Part shown: positions 52,660 through 62,753 of the stretch, one piece after another | Numbering within the stretch: position 1 is the first letter of the stretch | How the letters are laid out: each line of letters starts with the position of its first letter | Source: Bacteroides congonensis | GTDB lineage: Bacteria > Bacteroidota > Bacteroidia > Bacteroidales > Bacteroidaceae | NCBI RefSeq assembly: GCF_900130125.1 | Contig: NZ_FQXY01000010.1 | Coordinates: 558,001-622,000 of the forward strand | Direction: 5' to 3' | DNA length: 64,000 nt | Position numbers and translations under genes: made by a program | The notes under the pieces: model-generated | Databases searched by the model: none | Told to the model about the DNA's origin: nothing | The model's input: only the letters and a program-made list of their open reading frames with translations

Positions 52660-54906
52660 CTATTTCAATTCAAAGGGTACACTCCCCTTCATATCCCTTG
52701 ATGAACTTCCGATAACTGCTTCAAACTTACCCGGTTCGGCTATCCACTCGTGTTTTGCATCATCGAAGAAGCTCAATGCTTTTTTGTCTATCGTCAACGT
52801 TACCGCTTTCTCTTCTCCCGGAGCCAGTTTTACTTTTTGGAAAGCTTTCAGTTCTTTTACCGGACGGGGTAGAGAAGATTTCTTGTCGCTGATATAAAGT
52901 TGAACAACTTCCTGACCTTCACGAGTTCCTGTATTTTTCACATTGACAGTGAAGGAAATCGTATCGTCGGCTGTCATTGTTTTCTTGTCAGCCGAAGGCT
53001 TGCCGTAAGCAAATGTGGTGTAGCTCAATCCGTGACCGAAGGGGAACAACGGTTTGATTTTCTCCTTATCTGCCCAACGATAACCTACAAAGATGTCTTC
53101 GTGATAAGTTTCATTAATAGTATCCCCCCTATGCTTTGATTTTGCGAGCTCTTCCTTATTACCCGGATATTCACCCAGTTTATGAGCACCTACATCGTCC
53201 AGTTTTACAGGGAAAGTGAAAGGTAGTTTTCCGGAAGGGTTCGCATCTCCTACTAAAACCGAAGCAAGAGCCGTTCCGGCTTCCGAACCCAAGAACCAGC
53301 CTTGTACAATGGCGGGGACTTCGTTCACCCAAGGCATAGCCACTGCATTACCGGAGATATTGACAAATATAAGGTTTTTATTAACCTTTGCCAGTTCACT
53401 TATGACTCTGTCCTGTGCGTATGGCAAGCCTAAAGAAGCACGGTCAGAATCTTCACAATCCTGGTGATTGCTCTTGTTCAGCCCACCGAAGAAGATAACA
53501 TAATCCGCGTCCTTAGCCACTTGCAGAGCCTCAGCGAGAAGTTCATCTTCCGAGCGGTCATCTTTTAGGTTCTGCCCGGTTTTCACACCGTTATATTCGC
53601 CTGTCGGGTCGCCTACATATCCACGGGCATATACAATCTCTGCCTGTGAGCCGGCACGTGCTTTTAAACCGTCCAACGGAGAAATCTCATACTTCACTTT
53701 CAAGGAAGAACTGCCACCGCCTACTGTCATCATCTTGATTGCATTCTCACCGACAACGGCTATTTTCTTCGCTTTGTTCAAGTCAATAGGCAACACGTTA
53801 TTGTTGTTCTGTAAAAGAACGATTCCTTCTTCAGCTATCTTACGACCGGCTTGTCCATGTTCAGGAGAACCTAAAGAGCCGAACGGCTTATGCGGATCCA
53901 TCGAAGTACGGAAAATCAGACGAAGGATATTGCTGACTTTCTCGTCCAACTCTTTTGTTCCGACTTTACCCTCCTTAATCAGTTTCAGGTAAGGGAAAGC
54001 CAGGTAATAATTATCATAAGCATTACGGGTTCCGGCAGACAATCCGTTTGTCCACGAACCGAATTCCAAGTCCAGTCCGTTGTAGATGGCTTGTTCGGTA
54101 TTATGTACACCACCCCAGTCGGACACTACTACGCCGTCAAAGCCCCATTCATCACGAAGAATGTCTTTGAGCAGACGTTTGTTGTGGCAGCCGTGTTGTC
54201 CCTGATAAAGATTATAAGAGCCCATAATCGACCATGTTCCGCCTTCCTGAACGGCAGCTTTAAAAGCAGGCAGGTATATTTCATAAAGGGCACGGTCGCT
54301 CAGATGCACGTTAGTGGTATGCCGGTTGAATTCCTGGTTGTTCAGTGCGTAATGCTTCACGCAGGCGGCTACACCGTTCTCCTGCACTCCTTTGATATAA
54401 GGAACTACCATCGTGGCGGACAGATACGGGTCTTCGCCCATATATTCAAAATTACGTCCGTTCAAAGGAGTACGATAGATGTTCACACCGGGGCCTAGCA
54501 AGATATCTTTTTTCCGGTAACGCGCCTCTTCACCGATACTTTTTCCGTAAAGATGAGACATCTCGGGATTCCATGTGGCGGAAAGGCAAGTCAATGCGGG
54601 GTAAGCGATGCAGGAATCGTTTGTCCATCCTGCCTGGTCCCATTCATCCCACAATACTTCCGGGCGGATGCCGTGAGGGCCGTCGGTAGCCCATACCTCC
54701 GGGATTCCGAGACGGGGTACGCCTGCCGAACTGAATTTTGACTGTGCATGAAGCATCTTCACCTTTTCTTCAAGGGTCATCCGGCTCAATGCGTCTTTTA
54801 CTCGCTCTTCGATTGGCTTATTCGTATCCAGATACACCGGTTTCTGCGCTGAGGCAGGCAGTGCAGCCATAATAGACAAGCCAAGTAACATTGCTTTAAG
54901 TTTCAT
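52660..54906 (-). CDS. GH3 beta-glucosidase of the beta-1,6-glucan locus
   Basis: A 748-residue secreted or periplasmic enzyme (signal peptide to about 20, LPASAQ) that releases glucose from gluco-oligosaccharides. Domains: GH3 N-terminal TIM barrel (about 30-340) with the nucleophile Asp263 in VVVSDWGG and substrate motif KHYALNNQE, GH3 C-terminal sandwich (about 370-600, GGLNKSNHQDCEDSDR), and a C-terminal fibronectin-III-like domain (about 660-740). It is the last gene of the minus-strand locus, as BT3314 is in the B. thetaiotaomicron yeast beta-1,6-glucan locus. Specificity for beta-1,6-linked glucose is inferred from the GH30 and SusCD context. Confidence 0.93.
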   Translation of the reverse strand: MKLKAMLLGLSIMAALPASAQKPVYLDTNKPIEERVKDALSRMTLEEKVKMLHAQSKFSSAGVPRLGIPEVWATDGPHGIRPEVLWDEWDQAGWTNDSCIAYPALTCLSATWNPEMSHLYGKSIGEEARYRKKDILLGPGVNIYRTPLNGRNFEYMGEDPYLSATMVVPYIKGVQENGVAACVKHYALNNQEFNRHTTNVHLSDRALYEIYLPAFKAAVQEGGTWSIMGSYNLYQGQHGCHNKRLLKDILRDEWGFDGVVVSDWGGVHNTEQAIYNGLDLEFGSWTNGLSAGTRNAYDNYYLAFPYLKLIKEGKVGTKELDEKVSNILRLIFRTSMDPHKPFGSLGSPEHGQAGRKIAEEGIVLLQNNNNVLPIDLNKAKKIAVVGENAIKMMTVGGGSSSLKVKYEISPLDGLKARAGSQAEIVYARGYVGDPTGEYNGVKTGQNLKDDRSEDELLAEALQVAKDADYVIFFGGLNKSNHQDCEDSDRASLGLPYAQDRVISELAKVNKNLIFVNISGNAVAMPWVNEVPAIVQGWFLGSEAGTALASVLVGDANPSGKLPFTFPVKLDDVGAHKLGEYPGNKEELAKSKHRGDTINETYHEDIFVGYRWADKEKIKPLFPFGHGLSYTTFAYGKPSADKKTMTADDTISFTVNVKNTGTREGQEVVQLYISDKKSSLPRPVKELKAFQKVKLAPGEEKAVTLTIDKKALSFFDDAKHEWIAEPGKFEAVIGSSSRDMKGSVPFELK

Positions 54907-54984
54907 GTTTATTTATGATATAAGAAGTAAGTTATAAATCCATATATTTATAATTAAAGACTCGCAAACAAGGGGTAGTTACTA

Positions 54985-55040
54985 GTTGCATCCGGCTTTA
55001 TTAATGTTTTTTATAATTGTAACCCGATGCAACCAGTATC
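54985..55040 (-). terminator. Hairpin between the GH3 and SGNH genes
   Basis: CTaGTTGCATCcGG and CCGATGCAACcAG form a long stem with an AT-rich 25-nt loop in the 143-bp gap. It could attenuate transcription between the SGNH lipoprotein gene and GH3. Confidence 0.5.
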
Positions 55041-55048
55041 ATACATCC

Positions 55049-57613
55049 TTATTCAGTCTTTAATGTAACACTATTCATACTTTGGGCAAGGTTCTCAATC
55101 GTTGACTTCGAGCCATCCAAGGGAGCATATATTTCCAAGCTGGATTTCAGCATCCTTCCATCACAGAGCTTATCTATCTCTTCCTGAACCATAGCCGAAC
55201 GATAGAAGAACAGCTCGCTATATTCCCTGCCTACTGTGGAAGTATTATCACCAACAATGAATTTTCCGACGGTCAGCTTTTCATCCAACTCTCCAGCTAA
55301 TGCCTTGTCTGTATATAACAGCGTACGCCCCTGAGCATAATAGTGTGTCAAAGATACTACATGCCACTGATTATCCGTCACATTTACCGTACCTTTTATT
55401 TCTCCAGTCAACGGGGAGTCATATACTACCACTCCATCCTGAATCTTCAGAGTTCCGGTCGCATTACCGCCATTGGCAAAAGAAGCGATGATTCCGTCTG
55501 CCGTTCCTTTCACTTTGAAAGAGATTGTAAACGGATGTACGGTTTCTTCGGGAGTGAATTCCAGTACTCTTTTATCTGCCAGAGAGTAGGAAGTGCCGAT
55601 GACACGTACCGGTTGTTTTTTGCCCGCATCTATCGCATCAAACAGGGAAGGAACCATGGCATAGGTAAATTCACGATGTCCGTCGGTAGTAGGATGATAA
55701 ATATCATCACCATTCTGATAGCCGTTCGCCCATACACCGCTGCCGTTATCTATCGCTCCCAACAGATTGACAGAAGGAAGGTCCCACTCATGAATCAACA
55801 GATTCATTTGCTTCACGTATTCATAGTCGCTTGCATCAAAATCGCCACGGGTATAGTTGTTCATCATCACAGGATACTTCCCGTCTTCACGGGCTTTCTT
55901 AATCAGAGTTTGCATATTATCCCTGAATTGGTTGTAGACCGCCTGTTGGTCGGCTGCATTGTGAATACCTTCATTTCCCAGTGAAAGACCGAAAATCACA
56001 TAAGTGCCGCAGTCGTGAATCAAGTCGTTGTAACGTGCCAGCAGGTTAAGCGTATTATTGCCATTAACGGCTATACCGGAAGTGTACCACGGAAATTTGC
56101 TTTCCTGGTTACGGAAACGCTCGTCAAGCAGTTCACCATACATATAAGCATAACCATGATTATTCGTTGCTCCCTGCCCGTTGGCAACGGAAGAACCCAT
56201 TACGGAGATTTTGAAAGGGTCGATACCTTCTTCACCACAGTCGATATAGTAAACATATCTGCGCAAGTCCAGTGTAATGTGATAAGTACCGTGGTTCAGG
56301 TTGATATCCTCGGTATTATATCCCTGCGTACCCATGCCGACTTCATTTGTCGTACCTTTCACACGTTTCATCACGTAATCCCAGCTCCTGTTCATCACAA
56401 AGTTAAAGCGTTCGCGGTCACTCACACCGGATATTCCGGTCAACTTCACTCTTCCGCCCCAGACACCTTTTCCCTGATAAGCCAAAGGAACCCCTTTGTC
56501 TACCGTCCATCCGTTCGGAGTGACGCTTCCCACAAGTGTCCAGCTTTCTATCGGGGTGATTTCGTACGTTTTACTGCTCAGGTCAATGGTAAGACGAATC
56601 TGTCCGGTCACAGGGGCGGCAATGCTATAATTATTTGTAGCCACCACTCCTTCTTTATACCCTTTTCCGATGTTTACAGTCTTGCCGTCTTTTGTGGTTC
56701 CCTTGAACGAGAAGTCACCGGAACCGAAAGAGGTGTACGCTTCAAAAACATTTGTCGGACTCCCGTCGGCAGATACCATATGCATCGATACTTGACCTTC
56801 CTCCACAGCACTGCCGCTCATAGTGAGTGACGTAAATTGTTCGGGGCGTTCTATATCGGTATATTCTTCTACTTTCAGCACATTTAACGCAATATAGTCA
56901 CCGTTCTTTCTCGAAACGGTAAATTTTATATTGCCAGCATCATCCGGATAAATGAGCTCTGACTCACAGATATTCTGTATATTCTGGTTGATACCTTCGC
57001 CACCACAGTTGGTTCCGGAAGTCTGCAATTCGCCTTGATAGAGGTTCAATCCCGTCATTGTATAATAAGCAGTACGTGTCTGCGTAGTGCTCCGGCTGCC
57101 GAATGCATAGAATTTATATGCTTTCTTCGGGTCGAGGTTACTGAATGTAAAACTGCTGTTATTCTCACCGGACTCAATAAAGAAGTAGTCTTCTGTGGCA
57201 GAAGCCATGGCAAAATCCTTCAACAACTCTTCCTGAGGTTCGAGCAGACCGCCGCCACCGCTCTGTCCGTTGGTGGAAAAGCGGCTGTTCAGGGTCAGTT
57301 CATAAGTCACTGAAGTATTCTCCGAGTTAACCAAAGAAGAGTAGACTGTATTAATCGCGGCATAGTTTCCGTCATTATTGGTTATATTATTCCAATAATG
57401 ATTGTTTGCGTCAGGCCCTTCGGTCAAGCTCCCCCGCCCATCCGTTTGGGAGCCAAAATCAAAGTATAATGTCTGTACCAATACCGGTGTTGCCGATTCC
57501 GGAATTTCAATTTCTTCACCCGGTGAAGGGGGGACTACCGGTTCATCATCATTACAAGAACCTATCGCCAGCATTCCAAATAAAGCGAATACCAATAACA
57601 TATATTTCTTCAT
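55049..57613 (-). CDS. Multi-domain surface lipoprotein with SGNH esterase and LamG domains
   Basis: An 854-residue lipoprotein (lipobox IGSC, Cys20). In order: a beta domain at about 45-255 that is shared with the next gene; SusE/SusF-like sandwiches (about 275-455, SWTLVGSVTPNGWT and FNFVMNRSWDYV); an SGNH hydrolase domain (about 467-660) with block I GSSVANG (probable nucleophile Ser475), FGLSLGNEG with Gly546-Asn547, and DIYH (Asp637, His640); and a C-terminal LamG/concanavalin domain (about 690-805). It is likely a surface protein that binds glucan and removes an ester group. The esterase role is inferred from family motifs; no substrate is known. It occupies the place of the BT3313 surface binding protein. 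Confidence 0.82.
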   Translation of the reverse strand: MKKYMLLVFALFGMLAIGSCNDDEPVVPPSPGEEIEIPESATPVLVQTLYFDFGSQTDGRGSLTEGPDANNHYWNNITNNDGNYAAINTVYSSLVNSENTSVTYELTLNSRFSTNGQSGGGGLLEPQEELLKDFAMASATEDYFFIESGENNSSFTFSNLDPKKAYKFYAFGSRSTTQTRTAYYTMTGLNLYQGELQTSGTNCGGEGINQNIQNICESELIYPDDAGNIKFTVSRKNGDYIALNVLKVEEYTDIERPEQFTSLTMSGSAVEEGQVSMHMVSADGSPTNVFEAYTSFGSGDFSFKGTTKDGKTVNIGKGYKEGVVATNNYSIAAPVTGQIRLTIDLSSKTYEITPIESWTLVGSVTPNGWTVDKGVPLAYQGKGVWGGRVKLTGISGVSDRERFNFVMNRSWDYVMKRVKGTTNEVGMGTQGYNTEDINLNHGTYHITLDLRRYVYYIDCGEEGIDPFKISVMGSSVANGQGATNNHGYAYMYGELLDERFRNQESKFPWYTSGIAVNGNNTLNLLARYNDLIHDCGTYVIFGLSLGNEGIHNAADQQAVYNQFRDNMQTLIKKAREDGKYPVMMNNYTRGDFDASDYEYVKQMNLLIHEWDLPSVNLLGAIDNGSGVWANGYQNGDDIYHPTTDGHREFTYAMVPSLFDAIDAGKKQPVRVIGTSYSLADKRVLEFTPEETVHPFTISFKVKGTADGIIASFANGGNATGTLKIQDGVVVYDSPLTGEIKGTVNVTDNQWHVVSLTHYYAQGRTLLYTDKALAGELDEKLTVGKFIVGDNTSTVGREYSELFFYRSAMVQEEIDKLCDGRMLKSSLEIYAPLDGSKSTIENLAQSMNSVTLKTE

Positions 57614-57647
57614 ATTCTATTAATCTTATTAAGTTCTGATTTCTTTA

Positions 57648-59675
57648 TCATTTAACATTGGTATATTCCTCCATCTTCAGAGCATTGAGCGCAGCATAGC
57701 TACCTTGCTTTTTTGCCAAAGTAAACTTTATCTCGCCATTTTCATTCGGATAAATCATTTCTGACTCACAGATATCTTTAATGTTCTGATGAATACCTTC
57801 ACCTCCGCAATTATCACCTGAAGTTTGTAATTCACCCGTATATTCATTAGAACCCGACATAATATAATTTACGATACGGATATCAGTAGCGTTCGTTTTC
57901 CGGCTACCGAATATGTAAAACTTATATCCTTTCTCTTTATCCAATCCTGAAAAAGTAAAACTTCTGTCCTCATTTTCATTCTGTTCGGTAAAGAAATAAT
58001 CTTCGGTAGCGGATGCCACAGCCAAATCATTCAACAAATCAGCCTGCGGTTCTAATAAACCACCACCCCCACTCTTTCCATTAGTAGAGAAACGGACATC
58101 CAAAGTCAAAGCATAATCAGTTTGAGCATTTTCAGAATTAACCAGAGGAGAATAAACCGTACCTGCTGCCGCATATTTATTACCTGATTCATTATTAGTT
58201 ATATTATTCCAATAATGGTTATTCACATCGGGTCCCTCAGTCACAGTGCCTTGAGCTGCCGTAATAGAGCCGAAGTCGAAATAAAAAGTCTGCACTACCG
58301 CCGGTTCCGGCTTCACCTCTCCATCTGAAATCTTCTTTAAAGAAACCACACCTTTAGTAATACCTGCTGTCAAATCAACCGTAAGAACGTAAGTTGCGCC
58401 CTCTTCCAGACTTGCACCGTCCGCAAACTCAATATTTCCGCTGTCAAGCACCTTTATGAGAGATTCCGAACCCGCTGCTACCGTTAATTGGTTGCTATTG
58501 GAGAACTCGCCTCCCCAAGCGTTCTGGAAGTAGAATTTACAACCCAAATAGTCTGCCCTGATACGCTGTCCGACAGACGAACCATGTTCGGGCCCTGCCG
58601 TTGCCATGAATTGATACTTCTTAGACGAAATCTCGGGTACGCAGTATGCCTGCCCCTCATTCCAACCAAACTGATAATCCAATGAAGGAGAACCGACTCC
58701 CCATCCTAACAGCCAGATAGCACCATGCCCGTCTTCAGAAAGGGTAGCCTCTTTATCACCGTCCATACGGGTAACCCCGAAATACTTCTGTTTCATATTG
58801 GCAACCACCCGGTACTTACCGTCCATCGGCAAGAAAGTCAACGTACCATCAGATTCTTTCGTGAAATAATCAGGGTTTATCCACCAACCGTTCATATCAA
58901 TACCCGACACCACGATTGACTGTCCTTGAGTAAAGGATTTCTGTATAAGATACGTATTCGCATCTTGCGCTATCATTTTCTCTCCATCAAACAGGACATT
59001 CACCAATGGGGTAACTTCGTATGTAAGGGCATTGAATGTCACTTCATAAGGCTCTTTTGCCGTACCGGAGAAGGTGATAGGATTCACGTTCTTTCCTTCT
59101 GCAAGCAGATTGTCATTATCCCAACCGAAAGTCAGTTCGTTGCCGTTCTCCCCTACTTTCGGTGTTTTGATATAGGCCTTCAAGTCTTGAGGAAATCTGC
59201 CGGTCACACTATAATTATACAACGACTGCCTTTTCATCAAGTACTCCTCTCCCATCTCATCCACCAAAGTCACGTAAGGAAAGTCCGGACGAGACAACAC
59301 TACTTCCTGTTCCATTTCAGTCGTAGTGAAATGAATGTTCTGAAGTACAAATTTCAAGGTCGCCCTGCCGTCAATTATATTGGGATAGTAAGGAACAAAG
59401 ACCTTTCCGGAATAGTCACTGCCGCTTGTCTTTGTGCGGATGACCGTTTCGGATACCTGCTCTTCGCCATAGAAGAGCTTTGCTTTCAATGTAGAAAGAG
59501 GAACGTCGATATCCGAAGCCTTAATCGTAAACGGAAGGCTGTCGCCATAAAGAGCGCTAACTTTTCCTGTGATGAATTCCATATCCGGATTGCCCGACAG
59601 GAACTCGTCATCACTACAGGAATTCATTGCCAGTATTCCTGCCAACGCCAGTATTATATAGATACTTCTTTTCAT
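57648..59675 (-). CDS. Surface glycan-binding lipoprotein (DUF5125/DUF5121-like) with a duplicated C-terminal domain
   Basis: A 675-residue lipoprotein (lipobox MNSC, Cys20). Residues about 30-230 and 230-450 are beta-sandwich domains like those of SusE-type binding proteins (LKAKLFYGEEQVSETVIRT, GMNGWWINPDYF, GAIWLLGWGVGSPSLDYQFGW). The last 210 residues (461-671, from VVQTFYFDFGS to NALKMEEYTNV) repeat the N-terminal domain of the next gene, with YWNNITNN, SGGGGLLEPQ, ATEDYFF and NCGGEGI-QNI kept in both. It has no catalytic motif. Likely a cell-surface binding protein for beta-1,6-glucan, in the BT3313 neighbourhood. Confidence 0.82.
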   Translation of the reverse strand: MKRSIYIILALAGILAMNSCSDDEFLSGNPDMEFITGKVSALYGDSLPFTIKASDIDVPLSTLKAKLFYGEEQVSETVIRTKTSGSDYSGKVFVPYYPNIIDGRATLKFVLQNIHFTTTEMEQEVVLSRPDFPYVTLVDEMGEEYLMKRQSLYNYSVTGRFPQDLKAYIKTPKVGENGNELTFGWDNDNLLAEGKNVNPITFSGTAKEPYEVTFNALTYEVTPLVNVLFDGEKMIAQDANTYLIQKSFTQGQSIVVSGIDMNGWWINPDYFTKESDGTLTFLPMDGKYRVVANMKQKYFGVTRMDGDKEATLSEDGHGAIWLLGWGVGSPSLDYQFGWNEGQAYCVPEISSKKYQFMATAGPEHGSSVGQRIRADYLGCKFYFQNAWGGEFSNSNQLTVAAGSESLIKVLDSGNIEFADGASLEEGATYVLTVDLTAGITKGVVSLKKISDGEVKPEPAVVQTFYFDFGSITAAQGTVTEGPDVNNHYWNNITNNESGNKYAAAGTVYSPLVNSENAQTDYALTLDVRFSTNGKSGGGGLLEPQADLLNDLAVASATEDYFFTEQNENEDRSFTFSGLDKEKGYKFYIFGSRKTNATDIRIVNYIMSGSNEYTGELQTSGDNCGGEGIHQNIKDICESEMIYPNENGEIKFTLAKKQGSYAALNALKMEEYTNVK

Positions 59676-59697
59676 TGTCTTTATCGTTTTAAGGTTC

Positions 59698-61188
59698 TTA
59701 TTCCGACTTCGCCCAACGGTAAGAGGTCACTGATTTGCCCGGAACATCATAGGCAAAATGACGCTTACCGTCACTGAAGGTTATTTTCTTTGTCTTTTCG
59801 TTGTTGTTCATCAGTACAAAGGCATACGTCCCGTCCGGGTTCTCGAAAGCAGAATACATGATATTGCTGTCAGAATAACCTGTTGCACCGATACGCACGG
59901 CTCCCGGCTTCACAACGCTTGAAAGGTGGGCGATGATATAGTAGTGGGAGTTACGGATAATCGTCTTATAATCGCTGTTGCTAATATCTACCGCTCCATA
60001 ACAAGTCTGGCAGCCGCCTTCACGGTTGGGGGCGCGGTCATTGTCAAGCATCAGGTTCCAGACGATAACGCCCTTACACCAGTTGTTAATCGTGCCCAAT
60101 GCCACTTCTTTCATGTCTTCGAGCAGTCGTTTCGATAAATCACGCCCGCTGTTCCAAGTTCCGATAGAAGTTTCCGTAAACAGGAGTTCTTTGTCCGGAT
60201 ACGCCTTGTGTATATTCAGGAGTTCTTCACGGTCGCCGCCGTAATTGTGATAGGCTGCGCCTGCCAGGTATTGGGAAGCTTCTCCGTCTTCATACATTTT
60301 GCCGGGATAGTTCTTTTCCGATTCAATGTTGCTGTAATCATAATTATGGTCGTATGCATAAATCTTTGTAGACAGTCCGGCAGCAGCGAATTGGGGGCCG
60401 AGAGCAGTTTTCACAAAGTCCCTCTGTTCTTCCCAACTCATGTAGAGTGAAGCCGAGTTACCACGATTCAACGGTTCGTTCTGTGGAGTGACGGCATAAA
60501 TATCAATTCCTTCGGCTTTGAATGCCTGTACCCATTTCACAAAATAAGTAGCATAATCCTGATAGTAAGCGGGATTTAACTGCCCGTTTGTCCAGGACGT
60601 AAGCGGGGTAAGGTCTGTCAGGCTCTTCACTTTCATCCATAGCGGGCACGTCCAGGGTGCAGCCATAATCTTAATGGAAGGGTTGATAGACAGAATCTCT
60701 TTCAGAACAGGCAGGATATAATTCTTTTCTTCGCTCTGCAAAGCAAAATTTTCAATGCCTTTGGTATCACAGCAAGTATATTCGCTCAATGAGAAGTCCG
60801 AACAACCGATGGAAATACGGATATAGCTAAAGCCGAAACCACTGTTATCAGAGAAGGTTTCCGTAAGAAAAGCATGACGGTCTGCCGGTTTCATTTGCAG
60901 TAGGTTAAAGCAGGTAGCGCCTGTGATAGCGGCTCCGAATCCGTCCATAGTCTGATACTGCTCCGCAGGGTTCAGAGTGATTGAAGTAGGTGCCAAGTTG
61001 TCTTTCGAACTGAAATTAACGGCATCACGAGCCAGGTCGCGGGTCAGACTGTTGGTTGTCGTATAAATGGTCACGTCTCCGGTCGGAACGGGCGCAACCG
61101 GTTTTTCCGCGTCGTCACTGTTGCTGCAAGCAGCCAATATGGTGAAGCATCCTAATAAGGTCAATGCTATATTTTTCATGTTAATCAT
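59698..61188 (-). CDS. GH30 endo-beta-1,6-glucanase lipoprotein
   Basis: A 496-residue lipoprotein (lipobox LAAC, Cys21), so probably on the cell surface; an ATG three codons in could also start it. The GH30 TIM barrel shows QTMDGFGAAITGATC near the start, the acid/base Glu238 in TPQNEP, and the nucleophile Glu339 in LLFTETSIGTWN. A C-terminal beta-sandwich (about 425-495, YAFVLMNNNEKTKKITF) completes the family plan. It matches GH30_3 enzymes such as BT3312, which cut fungal beta-1,6-glucan (pustulan, yeast cell wall). It is 22 bp from the binding-protein gene. Confidence 0.93.
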   Translation of the reverse strand: MINMKNIALTLLGCFTILAACSNSDDAEKPVAPVPTGDVTIYTTTNSLTRDLARDAVNFSSKDNLAPTSITLNPAEQYQTMDGFGAAITGATCFNLLQMKPADRHAFLTETFSDNSGFGFSYIRISIGCSDFSLSEYTCCDTKGIENFALQSEEKNYILPVLKEILSINPSIKIMAAPWTCPLWMKVKSLTDLTPLTSWTNGQLNPAYYQDYATYFVKWVQAFKAEGIDIYAVTPQNEPLNRGNSASLYMSWEEQRDFVKTALGPQFAAAGLSTKIYAYDHNYDYSNIESEKNYPGKMYEDGEASQYLAGAAYHNYGGDREELLNIHKAYPDKELLFTETSIGTWNSGRDLSKRLLEDMKEVALGTINNWCKGVIVWNLMLDNDRAPNREGGCQTCYGAVDISNSDYKTIIRNSHYYIIAHLSSVVKPGAVRIGATGYSDSNIMYSAFENPDGTYAFVLMNNNEKTKKITFSDGKRHFAYDVPGKSVTSYRWAKSE

Positions 61189-61218
61189 ATTTTTGAGTTT
61201 ATATGTTTTTGAATTGAA

Positions 61219-62739
61219 TTAATACCCCGGATTTTGCTGAATCTTATCGTTCGCATCAATGACCGATTGCGGGATAGGCAAGCGATAGGAAGTCTTGTCG
61301 AAAACGTAAACCTGTGCTTTTCGCCCGGAATCTTTGGCATACACCGCATTCATCACTTCTTCCACTTTATCCAGACGGACAAGGTCGAACCAGCGCTGTC
61401 CCTCGAAGACAAGTTCCAAACGGCGTTCTTTAAGCAGTGCGTTCAGCATAGCATCCTTATTAGAACGGGTGGAAACCGAAAGTGCTCCCAGTCCGGCACG
61501 CCCGCGAATCTCATCAATAATATCGGCAGCCGCATCCAAATCCGGCGTGTCCTGCATTATCAGTGCTTCCGCTTTCAGTAATAATACGTCGGCATAGCGG
61601 TATTTAATAATGCTGCTGTTTGCCGAACGGCATTTGTACATGAACGGGTAATTGTCCGACGGGTAGTAATTGCTCCATTGGCAGTCATAATAGACAACAG
61701 ACTCTTTGAAACGGACTTCATCCCCTTCTTTCTTGAAGGCGTTAATCAGGTCGCGGGATGGCGTTACCCATTTTGCCCAAGTGAAGTTCGTATTCCAGTT
61801 CACCAAGTCACGACCAAACATCCACGAACACCAGTTTCCGGCTCCGGGAGTGAATTGGGCTTCCAGGATAGATTCTTTTGTATTGCGCATCTTCGCATCC
61901 GTTCCGGCATCATTCATTCCAAACAAATCACTGAAATCGTCCACAAGGTCGAATCCGTCGGCTTTTACTTCATCGCAGTACTGAATCACTTTTGCATAGT
62001 CGCGCAACGGCTTTTCCGCATAAATCTTTGCCAATAATGTACGGGCTACCGATTTGGTAAACAATGTCTTATTACCCGGCGTATTGTCCGGAGCATAAAG
62101 CACTGCGTCCAGCAAGTCCTTCTCAATCTGCTGATAGGCTTCAAGTTCCGTGTTCTGCTCCGGGAAATATTGTGGATATACATCATCAATATTTTCAGAG
62201 GTGATATCGTCCGCCACGGTGGTAATGACGGGGAAGTCTCCCCAAAGACGAACCATATCGAACATAACCATGGCACGGAATATCTTTGCTTCGGCTTTGT
62301 ATTGTGCCCGTTCGGTGGTAGTCAACGAATTGTCGGTCACCAGATCGATGTTACAAATCAACTTGTTGGCACGGGCCACATCTTCCAGATAGCGGTTCCA
62401 GTCACGTTCCAATACAGAGTTGGAACCTTCAATGGAGTTATTCTCAAACGGGACTACTTCTGCTCCCGTAGTGCCGGCATAGGCATTATCCGCGTGAGAG
62501 TCTGATATCAGCAGCAAGTCCACATACCAGTGTTCCTGGCGGTCGCGCATCTGATTATAAAGCGTTGTAAGGTGGCTTTCAACCGCCGCTTTATCCTTGA
62601 ACACAATCTTTGTACCATTGTCCGTTACTCCTTCCGTCACATCCGAATAAGTATCTAATGGCTCATAATTCAGTGAGCAGGAAGAAAGTCCCAACAGTAA
62701 ACCGGATGTTAATCCGCAAAATAGATATTTTAGTTTCAT
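61219..62739 (-). CDS. SusD-like lipoprotein of the beta-1,6-glucan locus
   Basis: A SusD/RagB lipoprotein of about 506 residues from the ATG at 62739 (MKLKYLF...LLGLSSC); the upstream ATG at 62754 overlaps the SusC stop and is less likely since an AAGGAAAG ribosome-binding-like stretch precedes the second. Family segments include AEAKIFRAMVMFDMVRLWGDFPV, YRYADVLLLKAEALIM and ERRLELVFEGQRWFDLVRLDKV; it ends with RLPIPQSVIDANDKIQQNPGY. It is the partner of the SusC gene, the two ORFs being coupled. Ligand: beta-1,6-glucan, inferred from GH30/GH3. Confidence 0.93.
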   Translation of the reverse strand: MKLKYLFCGLTSGLLLGLSSCSLNYEPLDTYSDVTEGVTDNGTKIVFKDKAAVESHLTTLYNQMRDRQEHWYVDLLLISDSHADNAYAGTTGAEVVPFENNSIEGSNSVLERDWNRYLEDVARANKLICNIDLVTDNSLTTTERAQYKAEAKIFRAMVMFDMVRLWGDFPVITTVADDITSENIDDVYPQYFPEQNTELEAYQQIEKDLLDAVLYAPDNTPGNKTLFTKSVARTLLAKIYAEKPLRDYAKVIQYCDEVKADGFDLVDDFSDLFGMNDAGTDAKMRNTKESILEAQFTPGAGNWCSWMFGRDLVNWNTNFTWAKWVTPSRDLINAFKKEGDEVRFKESVVYYDCQWSNYYPSDNYPFMYKCRSANSSIIKYRYADVLLLKAEALIMQDTPDLDAAADIIDEIRGRAGLGALSVSTRSNKDAMLNALLKERRLELVFEGQRWFDLVRLDKVEEVMNAVYAKDSGRKAQVYVFDKTSYRLPIPQSVIDANDKIQQNPGY

Positions 62740-62753
62740 AATCTTTCCTTTCA

